A stretch of 14,142 nt of DNA from Nitrososphaerota archaeon (GCA_016200035.1 JACQFM010000072.1:1-14142), one strand, 5' to 3'. Counted from the first letter of the stretch, positions 7,129 to 13,123 are shown. A program made the numbers and translations. The notes: generated by a model from the letters alone, not told the origin.

Positions 7129-7172
7129 GTACTAAATTGATAATAACGGTACTAGATATATAATTTTAGTAC
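7129..7172. promoter_or_regulatory. Possible operator array: three GTAC sites at 20-bp spacing
   Basis: GTAC occurs at 7129-7132, 7149-7152 and 7169-7172, each exactly 20 bp after the last, about two helical turns, so all three face the same side of the DNA. The first two are direct copies (GGTACTA-AT with further matches ATAAT). The last also reads as an inverted copy of the first (GTACTAAA against TTTAGTAC, 8 bp). TATATAAT sits between the second and third. Phased palindromic cores overlapping a TATA element are what a cooperative repressor site looks like. Which protein binds is unknown; the ArsR-like regulator 130 bp downstream is the nearest candidate. Confidence 0.4.
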
Positions 7173-7272
7173 GATATTAATTGGCAAATAGTCATTTTAC
7201 TTCAATTAAAACGAATATCCATGTAACATAAAAAAAAATAATGTAATAGGTAAAAAATTATGATATCTTGAC

Positions 7273-7282
7273 ATTTTAGTTA
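7273..7282 (+). promoter_or_regulatory. Possible TATA box of the HTH regulator gene
   Basis: ATTTTAGTTA is centred about 27 nt before the ATG at 7305, the same spacing as the other promoters in the window, although the element is weaker than most of them. Confidence 0.35.
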
Positions 7283-7304
7283 ATCCCAAGAACCCAACCA
7301 AGAA

Positions 7305-7868
7305 ATGTCCACCTTGCTACAAAAAAATCTAAAAGTAAACAGAATCATTGCTACTAACCTTGAACAGACCAAAGCACTTGACGATCTAGTGCGAATCAAA
7401 ACTATTCAAATTTTATATCACAAACAACTTTCAGCGGAACAAATAGCTGTCGAGCTTAGCAAGGCCGGATACAAAAAAGCTACCACTACTATAAGACATC
7501 ATTTGGATATATTGAAAAAGGCTAAACTGATTGAGATTGTCAAGATGGAAGAAGTACGAGGAGCTGTAATGAAATTTTATGGAACATCTGTACGTATTGT
7601 TGGTTCAAATACGGAACTAAACTTTGATGCCAGCTATCACAAAACAATAACTGATGCTTCGCTTAAGGTGGAAAAAATACTAAAAAACATTATAGCGGAA
7701 ACGAATTCAAAAATTAAAAAGAATGATTCGGATGGTCATGACTCAAGAAAAAATGTCAACGAATCAGTTCTAATGGAAATAGTAAACCGTGCCATGACAA
7801 ACATTTTTGAAGATAATCATAGCATCAATTCGTTGCGAAACACAAAATCAAAATCTATAGAAAACTAA
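7305..7868 (+). CDS. Winged helix-turn-helix (ArsR-like) transcription regulator
   Basis: This is a 187-residue predicted DNA-binding protein. Residues about 22-95 form a winged HTH: LDDLVRIKTIQILYHKQLSA, then AEQIAVELSKAGYKKA as helix 2 and turn, then TTTIRHHLDILKKAKLIEIV as recognition helix and first wing strand, with the wing closing at RGAVMKFYG. The 'T-I-R-x-H-L-x-x-L-x-x-A-x-L-I' pattern is that of ArsR/MarR-like archaeal regulators. No Cys metal-site pair is visible in the domain, so metal sensing is not indicated. The C-terminal part (about 115-187) is helical, then lysine- and asparagine-rich, and may serve in dimerisation. Its target is unknown. The GTAC array upstream is a possible site. 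It converges on the DUF371 gene with a 4-nt stop-codon overlap. Confidence 0.8.
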   Translation: MSTLLQKNLKVNRIIATNLEQTKALDDLVRIKTIQILYHKQLSAEQIAVELSKAGYKKATTTIRHHLDILKKAKLIEIVKMEEVRGAVMKFYGTSVRIVGSNTELNFDASYHKTITDASLKVEKILKNIIAETNSKIKKNDSDGHDSRKNVNESVLMEIVNRAMTNIFEDNHSINSLRNTKSKSIEN

Positions 7869-8278
7869 ACATCTATTGCAAAAATCCCTCGTGAGTCTGG
7901 ATTTTGTAAGCGCTTAATCATTTGTCTTGGTATATGATCCGATGCTTTATCGCAGCAAACTGCCAACGTCCTGGGACAAACAAATGAGCTTTTTCTAATT
8001 ACAATGTCATGGGGATCAGTCAGAATAAGTTCTTGATTTCCCTTTCCTTTTACTCTAAAAGAAAGATCCTTAACAGTAATGGTTATTACAACATCTGACT
8101 TAGAATCACGCAAAAGTTTTTTCAATTTTTCGGGAATATCGTTACAACCACAATCCGCATTTACTCCAATAATACAATCACCATTTGTAGTGAGTTTGGT
8201 ATCCTTTGTTATCTCAATTGTTTTTTCATGTAGTCCTCTGATATTTTTGTGACCGCGAAATGGGATCTCAAAATGCAT
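7865..8278 (-). CDS. DUF371 family archaeal protein
   Basis: The 137-residue product matches the archaeal DUF371 family: an opening FRGHKNIRGLHEKTIEITKD, the core GDCIIGVNADCG, then a strand-rich middle (VVITITVKDLSFRVKGKG) and the closing stretch IRKSSFVCPRTLAVCCDKAS. The function of DUF371 is not established. Six cysteines (35, 43, 45, 101, 108, 109) include a C-x-C pair and a C-x6-CC group, so metal binding is possible (inference). I choose ATG at 8278 over the TTG at 8284 (two codons longer): the family starts close to 'MHFE', and the TATA element is centred about 25 nt upstream of 8278 but only about 20 nt upstream of 8284. It is divergent from psmA across about 50 bp with one shared TATA-like core. 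Confidence 0.85.
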   Translation of the reverse strand: MHFEIPFRGHKNIRGLHEKTIEITKDTKLTTNGDCIIGVNADCGCNDIPEKLKKLLRDSKSDVVITITVKDLSFRVKGKGNQELILTDPHDIVIRKSSFVCPRTLAVCCDKASDHIPRQMIKRLQNPDSRGIFAIDV

Positions 8279-8297
8279 GATCAAAATAGCACTAGAC

Positions 8298-8307
8298 TTA
8301 AATTAAA
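8298..8307. promoter_or_regulatory. Shared bidirectional TATA element of psmA and DUF371 gene
   Basis: TTAAATTAAA is the only TATA-like sequence between the two divergent genes. It is near-palindromic and its centre is about 25 nt from the DUF371 ATG (8278) and about 28 nt from TTG 8331 of psmA. Both distances match the leaderless spacing seen elsewhere in the window. This supports one TBP site serving both directions. Confidence 0.45.
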
Positions 8308-8330
8308 CCTTCAAAGGTATGAAAATTGAT

Positions 8331-9068
8331 TTGTTACCGGCAGCTGCAGGATATGATAGAGCAATCACAGTATTTTCTCCCGACGGTAGGTTATACCAAG
8401 TAGAATATGCAATAGAAACGGTTCGACGTGGAACTCTCGCAATTGGAATTAAGAGTAAGGATGGCCTCATATTGGCTGTAGAAGAGAAACCGCGCAAACT
8501 ACAGAACTCTGAAATTACTCAGAAGATATTTCAAGTCGATGATCACATCGGTGTAGCCGCTGCTGGATATATCCCAGACGCACGCAGTCAGGTAGATAAT
8601 GCGAGATTCTTTGCTCAAAGTAATAGGATGATTTACGACGAGCCAGTAGAAGTCGAATCTGTCGCAAAACATCTTGCTGATCAGTGTCAGCAATTCACTC
8701 AATACGCTGGAGTGAGACCATTTGGCGTTGCATTGATAATTGCTGGAATTGACAAGAGCGGAAGTACCATATATCTTACAGACCCAAGTGGAACCTACAT
8801 CTCATATGATGCGGTAGCAATTGGATCTGGCGCTGATCAGGTAAACGAATATTTAGAAAAATACTACAAAAAAGACATGTCTACAGAGGATGCGGCAGCA
8901 ATAGCAATAGAATCGATATACCTAGTGAGCGAAGAAAAAGAAGGAATAAAACACATCAAGATGTCACAGATTCCCAATGAAACAAAAGTGTTAACAAAAC
9001 TATCCGAGAAGGACATAGAAAAGTACGCAGCTAAGGCGAAGGAACACAGCACTAAAAGACAAACCTAA
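8331..9068 (+). CDS. psmA: 20S proteasome alpha subunit
   Basis: The alpha subunits form the outer rings of the archaeal 20S proteasome; they gate substrate entry and dock the ATPase (PAN or Cdc48). The protein contains the alpha-type signature GYDRAITVFSPDGRLYQVEY right at the N-terminus, where the YDR residues act in the gate. GVRPFGVALIIAGID and AIGSGADQVNEYLE follow. There is no catalytic Thr1, as expected for an alpha subunit. I place the start at TTG 8331 (245 residues, MLPAAAGYDR...) rather than at the in-frame ATG 8319 (249 residues). The only TATA element lies about 28 nt before 8331 and only about 17 nt before 8319, and a short pre-YDR tail is usual. The ATG cannot be excluded without transcript data. 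It is divergent from the DUF371 gene. Confidence 0.93.
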   Translation: MLPAAAGYDRAITVFSPDGRLYQVEYAIETVRRGTLAIGIKSKDGLILAVEEKPRKLQNSEITQKIFQVDDHIGVAAAGYIPDARSQVDNARFFAQSNRMIYDEPVEVESVAKHLADQCQQFTQYAGVRPFGVALIIAGIDKSGSTIYLTDPSGTYISYDAVAIGSGADQVNEYLEKYYKKDMSTEDAAAIAIESIYLVSEEKEGIKHIKMSQIPNETKVLTKLSEKDIEKYAAKAKEHSTKRQT

Positions 9069-9077
9069 TCTCTAATG

Positions 9078-9084
9078 TTTTATA
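9078..9084 (+). promoter_or_regulatory. TATA box of the SPOUT methyltransferase gene
   Basis: TTTTATA is centred about 27 nt before the TTG at 9108, just after the psmA stop, and supports a leaderless start at TTG. Confidence 0.55.
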
Positions 9085-9107
9085 ACTCATACAAATAACC
9101 TGCTTCA

Positions 9108-9923
9108 TTGAAAATTTCGGTTGCCATACCAGATTCATCTTTAGTTGACGAACCTACTCAACTTGGCAAATCAATGAAAATTTCCTTAATTGCCAGAGCA
9201 TGCGCAATATTTCGTGTAGAGACCATACATATCTATCATGAAAGCTCTGGCAACGAATCAGACAGAGCTATGTTGCGAACAATTTTGAAATATCTTGAAA
9301 CTCCGCAATATCTTAGAAGAGGACTTTTTAAAAAAATTGCAGAGCTAAAATTTGCAGGAAGCCTTAGTCCACTTAAAATCCCGCATCATTTATACACTTC
9401 TGATACAGAAAAAATCAAAATTGATGACATTAGGGAAGGGGTGGTAATTTTTGCAAACGGAAGAAAACATATAGATGTTGGAGTAAAAAAGCTTATTCCA
9501 TATTCTGGTGAGGAAGAGATAGGAAAGAGAGTAACCGTAAAATTCAAGACTGGTTACCCTGATTTTTCTGTGAGTAAAATCTCAGAAGATGAAGTAAAAG
9601 AGTATTGGGGTTACGATGTTAAAGAAAGTGCTAATTTGCGAACACTTCTGTCTCGTTGGAATTTCAACGTAATTTTGACATCAAAAAAGGGCAGAACAAT
9701 ACACAAAGCACAAAAGTATTTTTCTGAAATATCGAATACATCGGTTCTACTTGTTTTTGGCTCGCCAGAACGTGGTTTGCACGAGATTTTAGGTAAATCA
9801 ATAAATGAAATACCTCACTCGCAAATTCTAAATTTCTTTCCAGAACAAGCCACTGAAACTGTTAGACTAGAAGAGGCCATACTTGGGACTTTGGCTATTT
9901 TGAACATCCTTACACGTAACTAA
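9108..9923 (+). CDS. SPOUT-fold RNA methyltransferase (COG2106 / DUF171 type)
   Basis: This is a 271-residue member of the archaeal COG2106 group of putative rRNA methyltransferases, which transfer a methyl group from SAM and are often found next to the L3 gene, as here. The SPOUT halves flank an inserted small beta domain. MKISVAIPDSSLVDEP to HIYHE (1-44) begins the Rossmann-like half. Residues about 85-165 form the OB-like insert (VVIFANGRKHIDVGVKKLIP). The knot and SAM site comprise LLVFGSPERGLHEIL (214-228) and FFPEQATETVRLEEAILGTL (243-262), the family's 'P-x-Q-x-x-x-T-V-R-x-E-E-A' motif. The position suggests a role in ribosome assembly, probably uridine methylation of 23S rRNA as for relatives. 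The target base cannot be read from sequence. The start is TTG with a TATA box upstream. Confidence 0.85.
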   Translation: MKISVAIPDSSLVDEPTQLGKSMKISLIARACAIFRVETIHIYHESSGNESDRAMLRTILKYLETPQYLRRGLFKKIAELKFAGSLSPLKIPHHLYTSDTEKIKIDDIREGVVIFANGRKHIDVGVKKLIPYSGEEEIGKRVTVKFKTGYPDFSVSKISEDEVKEYWGYDVKESANLRTLLSRWNFNVILTSKKGRTIHKAQKYFSEISNTSVLLVFGSPERGLHEILGKSINEIPHSQILNFFPEQATETVRLEEAILGTLAILNILTRN

Positions 9924-9924
9924 G

Positions 9925-9931
9925 TTTAATA
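9925..9931 (+). promoter_or_regulatory. TATA box of the 36-residue membrane protein gene
   Basis: TTTAATA is centred 27 nt upstream of the TTG at 9955. It lies at once after the stop of the SPOUT gene (9923). Confidence 0.45.
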
Positions 9932-9954
9932 CGATTTCAAATTAAATAATTTTA

Positions 9955-10065
9955 TTGTCAAAAGAAAAAAGAATTTTAATTTTTGCAGTGATAGCTGGTG
10001 TAAGTGGAGTTATAATCGGCGCAATAATATTAGTAATGGCACTAACCGGTTTTCTAAAACCATAA
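9955..10065 (+). CDS. 36-residue predicted single-pass membrane microprotein
   Basis: A short frame from TTG 9955 to TAA 10065 encodes a basic start (MSKEKR), one long hydrophobic helix of about 24 residues (ILIFAVIAGVSGVIIGAIIL and on to VMALTG) and a short end FLKP. The helix has small-residue steps (G-V-S-G, G-A) of the kind that pack against other helices. By the positive-inside rule the N-terminus would be cytoplasmic. I do not recognise a family; it is too short for SecE or a typical Sec61-beta. It has its own TATA box 27 nt upstream of the TTG, which together with the uninterrupted membrane pattern argues that it is real rather than a chance frame. It lies between the SPOUT gene and L3. 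Confidence 0.6.
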   Translation: MSKEKRILIFAVIAGVSGVIIGAIILVMALTGFLKP

Positions 10066-10115
10066 GATCAAAATTTACATAAAAATTAGATCAAAACATT
10101 ATTTTTAATAATAGA

Positions 10116-10123
10116 CTTATAAT
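10116..10123 (+). promoter_or_regulatory. TATA box of the ribosomal protein operon
   Basis: CTTATAAT is centred about 31 nt before the L3 ATG at 10151, which would give a very short leader of roughly four bases. No earlier in-frame start exists before the stop codon at 10139, so the ATG is secure. Confidence 0.45.
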
Positions 10124-10150
10124 GGGGTTTACGACATTTAGCGTTTATCC

Positions 10151-11143
10151 ATGGGTCATAGAAAACATAGCCAGCCAAGGCGAGGAAGTCTTGCATACCT
10201 TCCGCGAGCCAGAGCTAAAAGCATGGAGGCAAGGATTCGTGCGTGGCCAGATGAGCAAGGCGATCAACCGAAACTTTTAGCACATGCTGGCTTCAAGGCT
10301 GGCTGTATACGTGTTGCGAGTATAGATGATAGAGAAAAAACGCCAAATTTCGGTAAACAACTTGTGAGTCTTGGAACCGTTGTTGTAACTCCACCTATTA
10401 CGGTGATAGGAATCCGCGGTTATTCAAAAGGCAGATATGGCTTGAATTCAATTTTTGACGTTTACGCAAAAGATTTACCAAAAGAGATTGGTAGGCTGTT
10501 TGCTATAAAATCCGATGAGAAAAGTCTCGAAAGGGCTGAGAAGATTCTTGGGAAGGTTTCTGAACTTTTTGCGGTCGTAGCTATAATACCAAGACAGGTA
10601 GGCCTAGAACAAAAAAGACCATATGTGTTTGAAGTTGCCATAAGAGGCGGTGATATTAAAAAACAATTTGCTTTTGTAAAAGATCTCATAGGCAGGCAGG
10701 TAAAAATTTCTGATGTTTTTCAAAAGGGAGCAGCAGTAGATATTGCGGCAATTACGAAGGGAAAAGGAATAGAAGGACCAATCACAAGATGGGGTGTGAA
10801 AAAGAAACAACACAAATCAAGAAAGAGTGTAAGAGCTCTTGGTACACTAGGACCAATAAGTCCTTCAACAATAATGTATACCGTTCCACGAGCGGGTCAA
10901 CGCGGTTTTCATCAGAGAACACAATACAATAACAGAATTATGATAATAAGCAATACGCAAAATAATGAATTTAAAATAAATCCACCAGGCGGATTCAAAC
11001 ATTTTGGATTGGTAGGCGGTGATTATGTAGTTATACGTGGATCAATTCCAGGTACATATAGAAGATTGGTTAAGCTACGATCTCCAATGCGATACACTGT
11101 TTCAAAAATTACACAACCTAATATTTTGGAGATAATGGTATGA
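10151..11143 (+). CDS. rpl3: 50S ribosomal protein L3 (uL3)
   Basis: L3 is an early-assembly large-subunit protein whose long loop reaches the peptidyl-transferase centre. The 330-residue protein is of the archaeal/eukaryotic type: it opens MGHRKHSQPRRGSLAYLPRA, and has the VTPPITVIGIRGY segment and, near the middle, GPITRWGVKKKQHKS, the part that extends into the core. The C-terminal region carries GQRGFHQRTQYNNRI and NPPGGFKHFGLVGGDYVVI. Length and motifs are complete. It is the first gene of the ribosomal operon and overlaps the L4 start by 4 nt (ATGA). Confidence 0.97.
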   Translation: MGHRKHSQPRRGSLAYLPRARAKSMEARIRAWPDEQGDQPKLLAHAGFKAGCIRVASIDDREKTPNFGKQLVSLGTVVVTPPITVIGIRGYSKGRYGLNSIFDVYAKDLPKEIGRLFAIKSDEKSLERAEKILGKVSELFAVVAIIPRQVGLEQKRPYVFEVAIRGGDIKKQFAFVKDLIGRQVKISDVFQKGAAVDIAAITKGKGIEGPITRWGVKKKQHKSRKSVRALGTLGPISPSTIMYTVPRAGQRGFHQRTQYNNRIMIISNTQNNEFKINPPGGFKHFGLVGGDYVVIRGSIPGTYRRLVKLRSPMRYTVSKITQPNILEIMV

Positions 11144-11955
11144 AAACACAAGTTCTATCGCTAAATGGTTCCAAGTCAGAAGAACTGGAGCTACCTCCAG
11201 TATTTTCCACACCACTTAGAACTGATCTTTTGCACAAAGCGTATGTTAACCTTGAATCTCATAAGTTTCAGAGTCAAGGAAGATACAGAAACGCGGGAAT
11301 GGATGTTGTAGCAGAATCAAACAGCCCCCCAACCGGTCATCATCAAGCGAGAGTTGCAAGGCTGCATGGGGGGGGCGGTGGTAGACAAGGTCAAGGTGGT
11401 GGAGTAGCAATGGTAAGAGGTGGAAGACAGGCACATCCTCCTATTTCTGAAAAAGTCATATACAAGAAGTTAAACAAAAAAGAAAACAAGCTTGCCTTAT
11501 GCTCAGCAATTGCAGCAACAGCATCAGCGCATCTGATAAAATTACGAGGACACAGAATTGATAAGATTGATTCATTTCCACTTGTTGTTTCTAACGAAAT
11601 TGAAAATATATCAAAATCAAAAGATTTGGCAAAATTTTTTGATGCACTAAATCTAAAGCAGGACATTGATAGATTGATATCACGACTTAAGCGTCGATCG
11701 GGCAAACCTCTTCTGAGGGGAAGAAAAACTAAGATTGGCAAGAGCATCCTTATGGTTGTAAACGATGCAAGAAACCTTTCCAAAGCTTGTGGATCTTTTG
11801 CTGGAGTAGATGTGAAATCTATATCAGAGTTGAGTGTTCTAGACTTGGTACCAGGTTCTCAACCTATCAGATTGACGGTATTTTCAAAAGGCGCTATAGA
11901 AGAACTTGCAAAGATAAAGTCTCCACATCTGGAGCTTATGGTGAAAATAAAATGA
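11140..11955 (+). CDS. rpl4: 50S ribosomal protein L4 (uL4)
   Basis: L4 binds 23S rRNA and lines the narrow part of the exit tunnel. The 271-residue protein has the archaeal layout: an N-terminal strand and LPPVFSTPLRTDLLHKAYVN, then the extended tunnel loop at about residues 45-105, which contains GHHQARVARLHGGGGGRQ and VRGGRQAHPP, then a helical globular domain (LALCSAIAATASAHLIKLRG) and the end RLTVFSKGAIEELAKIK. The loop is unusually glycine-rich, encoded partly by a run of eight G (11368-11375) after a run of six C (11325-11330). The frame stays open through both, and both flanks match L4, so it is not frameshifted. It overlaps L3 and L23 by 4 nt each. Confidence 0.95.
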   Translation: MKTQVLSLNGSKSEELELPPVFSTPLRTDLLHKAYVNLESHKFQSQGRYRNAGMDVVAESNSPPTGHHQARVARLHGGGGGRQGQGGGVAMVRGGRQAHPPISEKVIYKKLNKKENKLALCSAIAATASAHLIKLRGHRIDKIDSFPLVVSNEIENISKSKDLAKFFDALNLKQDIDRLISRLKRRSGKPLLRGRKTKIGKSILMVVNDARNLSKACGSFAGVDVKSISELSVLDLVPGSQPIRLTVFSKGAIEELAKIKSPHLELMVKIK

Positions 11956-12218
11956 ATGCTGATGAAGCAATTAAAGTGGTACTAAAACCGTACATTACAG
12001 AAAAAACTTTTGCTTTGGTAGAGAGGGAAAATAGAATTTGCTTTATAGTAAAAGATACTGCCACTAAACCAAAAATTATGGAGGCAGTAAAGGTTCTTTA
12101 TAACGAAGAACCTGTCGCTGTGAACGTATGCAGAACTGTGTATGGTAAGAAGGCCTTTGTTAAATTCCAAACCACAGAAAAAGCAAGGGATCTTGCAACA
12201 AAGATAGGAATGCTATAA
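11952..12218 (+). CDS. rpl23: 50S ribosomal protein L23 (uL23)
   Basis: L23 sits at the tunnel exit, where the signal recognition particle and translocon dock. The 88-residue product starts MNADEAIKVVLKPYITEKTF, holds the family core RICFIVKDTATKPKIMEAVK and ends in the VNVCRTVYGKKAFVKF strand. The open frame extends 55 codons upstream inside L4, but the true start is the ATG at 11952. It overlaps the L4 stop as ATGA, as L3/L4 do, and only from there does the sequence look like L23. The length matches archaeal L23. The usual next gene, L2, is missing. Confidence 0.95.
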   Translation: MNADEAIKVVLKPYITEKTFALVERENRICFIVKDTATKPKIMEAVKVLYNEEPVAVNVCRTVYGKKAFVKFQTTEKARDLATKIGML

Positions 12219-12219
12219 T

Positions 12220-12261
12220 ATGGTCTGCATAGAATGCTCTCGCGTATCAGTGTGGTATTAG
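12220..12261 (+). CDS. Possible 13-codon ORF filling the L23-S19 spacer
   Basis: ATG at 12220 opens one base after the L23 stop and runs 13 codons (MVCIECSRVSVWY) to a TAG that directly touches the S19 ATG at 12262. The frame thus fills the whole spacer. It could allow ribosomes to pass from L23 to S19 by reinitiation, or it may be chance. The peptide has two Cys and a Trp and matches nothing I know. Evidence is positional only. Confidence 0.25.
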   Translation: MVCIECSRVSVWY

Positions 12262-12657
12262 ATGGTTAAAGAATTCAAATATAGGGGAGTTTCAACTGCT
12301 GAACTTCAGAATTTATCCCTAGAAAAGCTGTTTGAATTATTGCCGGCAAGACAAAGAAGGTCCCTTACAAGAGGTGTAACTGATGATAAAAGAAAATTAC
12401 TTGAAGAAACAAAATTAGCAAAAGCAGGAAAGCTAACAAATCCAATAAAGACTCATCTTCGTGATGTAATCATCATGCCATACATGGTTGGAGTGACGAT
12501 AAATGTTTTTTCTGGCAAGGAATTTTTGCCAGTCGTAGTAAAACCAGAAATGGTTGGCCATTATCTGGGAGAATACGCTATGACAAACAAAAGAGTGGTT
12601 CACGGAGCACCTGGTGTGGGAGCATCAAGATCTAGCTTGTATGTACCATTAAAGTGA
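12262..12657 (+). CDS. rps19: 30S ribosomal protein S19 (uS19)
   Basis: S19 binds the head of the small subunit near S13 and contacts the A-site finger. At 131 residues it is the archaeal/eukaryotic S15-like form, with an N-terminal extension (EFKYRGVSTAELQNLSLEKL, then LLPARQRRSLTRG) before the conserved core. The core contains TNPIKTHLRDVIIMPYMVG, then TINVFSGKEFLPV, VKPEMVGHYLGEYAMTNKRV and HGAPGVGASRSS. The ATG directly abuts the stop of a 13-codon frame in the 43-nt gap after L23, where L2 is usually found. There is no Shine-Dalgarno site before it. Confidence 0.96.
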   Translation: MVKEFKYRGVSTAELQNLSLEKLFELLPARQRRSLTRGVTDDKRKLLEETKLAKAGKLTNPIKTHLRDVIIMPYMVGVTINVFSGKEFLPVVVKPEMVGHYLGEYAMTNKRVVHGAPGVGASRSSLYVPLK

Positions 12658-12663
12658 TTTTAT

Positions 12664-13122
12664 ATGTGTGGCTTCAAATATGCGTTCCAAAATTATGACA
12701 AAACAAAACATGTCCGTTCAGCTATCAGGGAAAAAACTATTTCTCATAAACATGCTAGAGAAATCGCAGTAGCTATAAAGGGGATGTCGATTGAAAAGGC
12801 AAGAGACTATTTGATGGATGTTGTAAGACTAAAGCGCGCCGTTCCTTTTAGGCGATACAAGAACGAAGTTGGTCACAAATCTGATACTGGCGTTATGTCA
12901 GGCCGATACCCGAAGAAGGCAGCTGGCGAATTCATAAAACTCCTCGATAACTTGGAATCAAATGCAGAATATCGTGGAATGGATTTGGATAGACTTAGAA
13001 TAGTAAACGCAACAGTACACAAGGGAAGAAAGATTGAAAGATTCACTCCTCGCGCAATGGGAAGAGCATCTCCAAAAGTTGACATATTGACACATGTGGA
13101 GCTTGTAGCTCAGGAGATTTGA
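12664..13122 (+). CDS. rpl22: 50S ribosomal protein L22 (uL22)
   Basis: L22 contacts all large-subunit rRNA domains, and its long hairpin forms part of the tunnel constriction together with L4. The 152-residue protein is of the archaeal type: KTKHVRSAIREKTISHKHAR, then IAVAIKGMSIEKARDYLMDV, the VPFRRYKNEVGHKS loop, and the hairpin region IVNATVHKGRKIERFTPRAMGRA. The start lies six bases after the S19 stop. The S3 start follows one base after its stop. Complete and without defects. Confidence 0.96.
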   Translation: MCGFKYAFQNYDKTKHVRSAIREKTISHKHAREIAVAIKGMSIEKARDYLMDVVRLKRAVPFRRYKNEVGHKSDTGVMSGRYPKKAAGEFIKLLDNLESNAEYRGMDLDRLRIVNATVHKGRKIERFTPRAMGRASPKVDILTHVELVAQEI

Positions 13123-13123
13123 T

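Larger units (their letters stand above)
7123..7304. other. AT-rich intergenic region with a GTAC array
   Basis: The gap between purC and the HTH gene (7009-7304, 296 nt) carries the T-rich terminator region in its first third. The rest is very AT-rich. I found no ORF longer than about 14 codons and no tRNA-like fold. The notable content is three GTAC sites at exactly 20-bp spacing (7129, 7149, 7169), with TATATAAT at about 7156-7163 between the last two, and an A9 run near 7231-7240. A small RNA starting near 7187 is possible but not supported by anything beyond the TATA-like sequence. Confidence 0.5.

Noticed and set aside
8279..8284. TTG 8284 as the DUF371 start
   Set aside because: It adds two residues (MI) before the family-like MHFE start and sits only about 20 nt from the TATA centre. 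ATG 8278 fits better.
8319..8330. ATG 8319 as the psmA start
   Set aside because: It is in frame and possible, but the only TATA element is about 17 nt upstream, which is too close for transcription to start before it. TTG 8331 fits the spacing. Kept as an alternative in the gene entry.
11325..11375. C6 and G8 runs in L4 as a frameshift or phase-variation site
   Set aside because: The frame is open through both runs and L4 motifs continue on both sides. A switch in an essential ribosomal gene is implausible. The runs simply encode Pro and Gly in the tunnel loop, though they are places where sequencing errors could occur.
11391..11783. 130-codon open frame on the minus strand inside L4
   Set aside because: It is a shadow of the conserved L4 coding sequence. 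No independent signal supports it.
11787..11951. Upstream extension of the L23 frame (55 extra codons inside L4)
   Set aside because: This part does not resemble L23 and lies inside the conserved end of L4. The ATG at 11952 overlaps the L4 stop as ATGA, like the other junctions, and gives a normal 88-residue L23.
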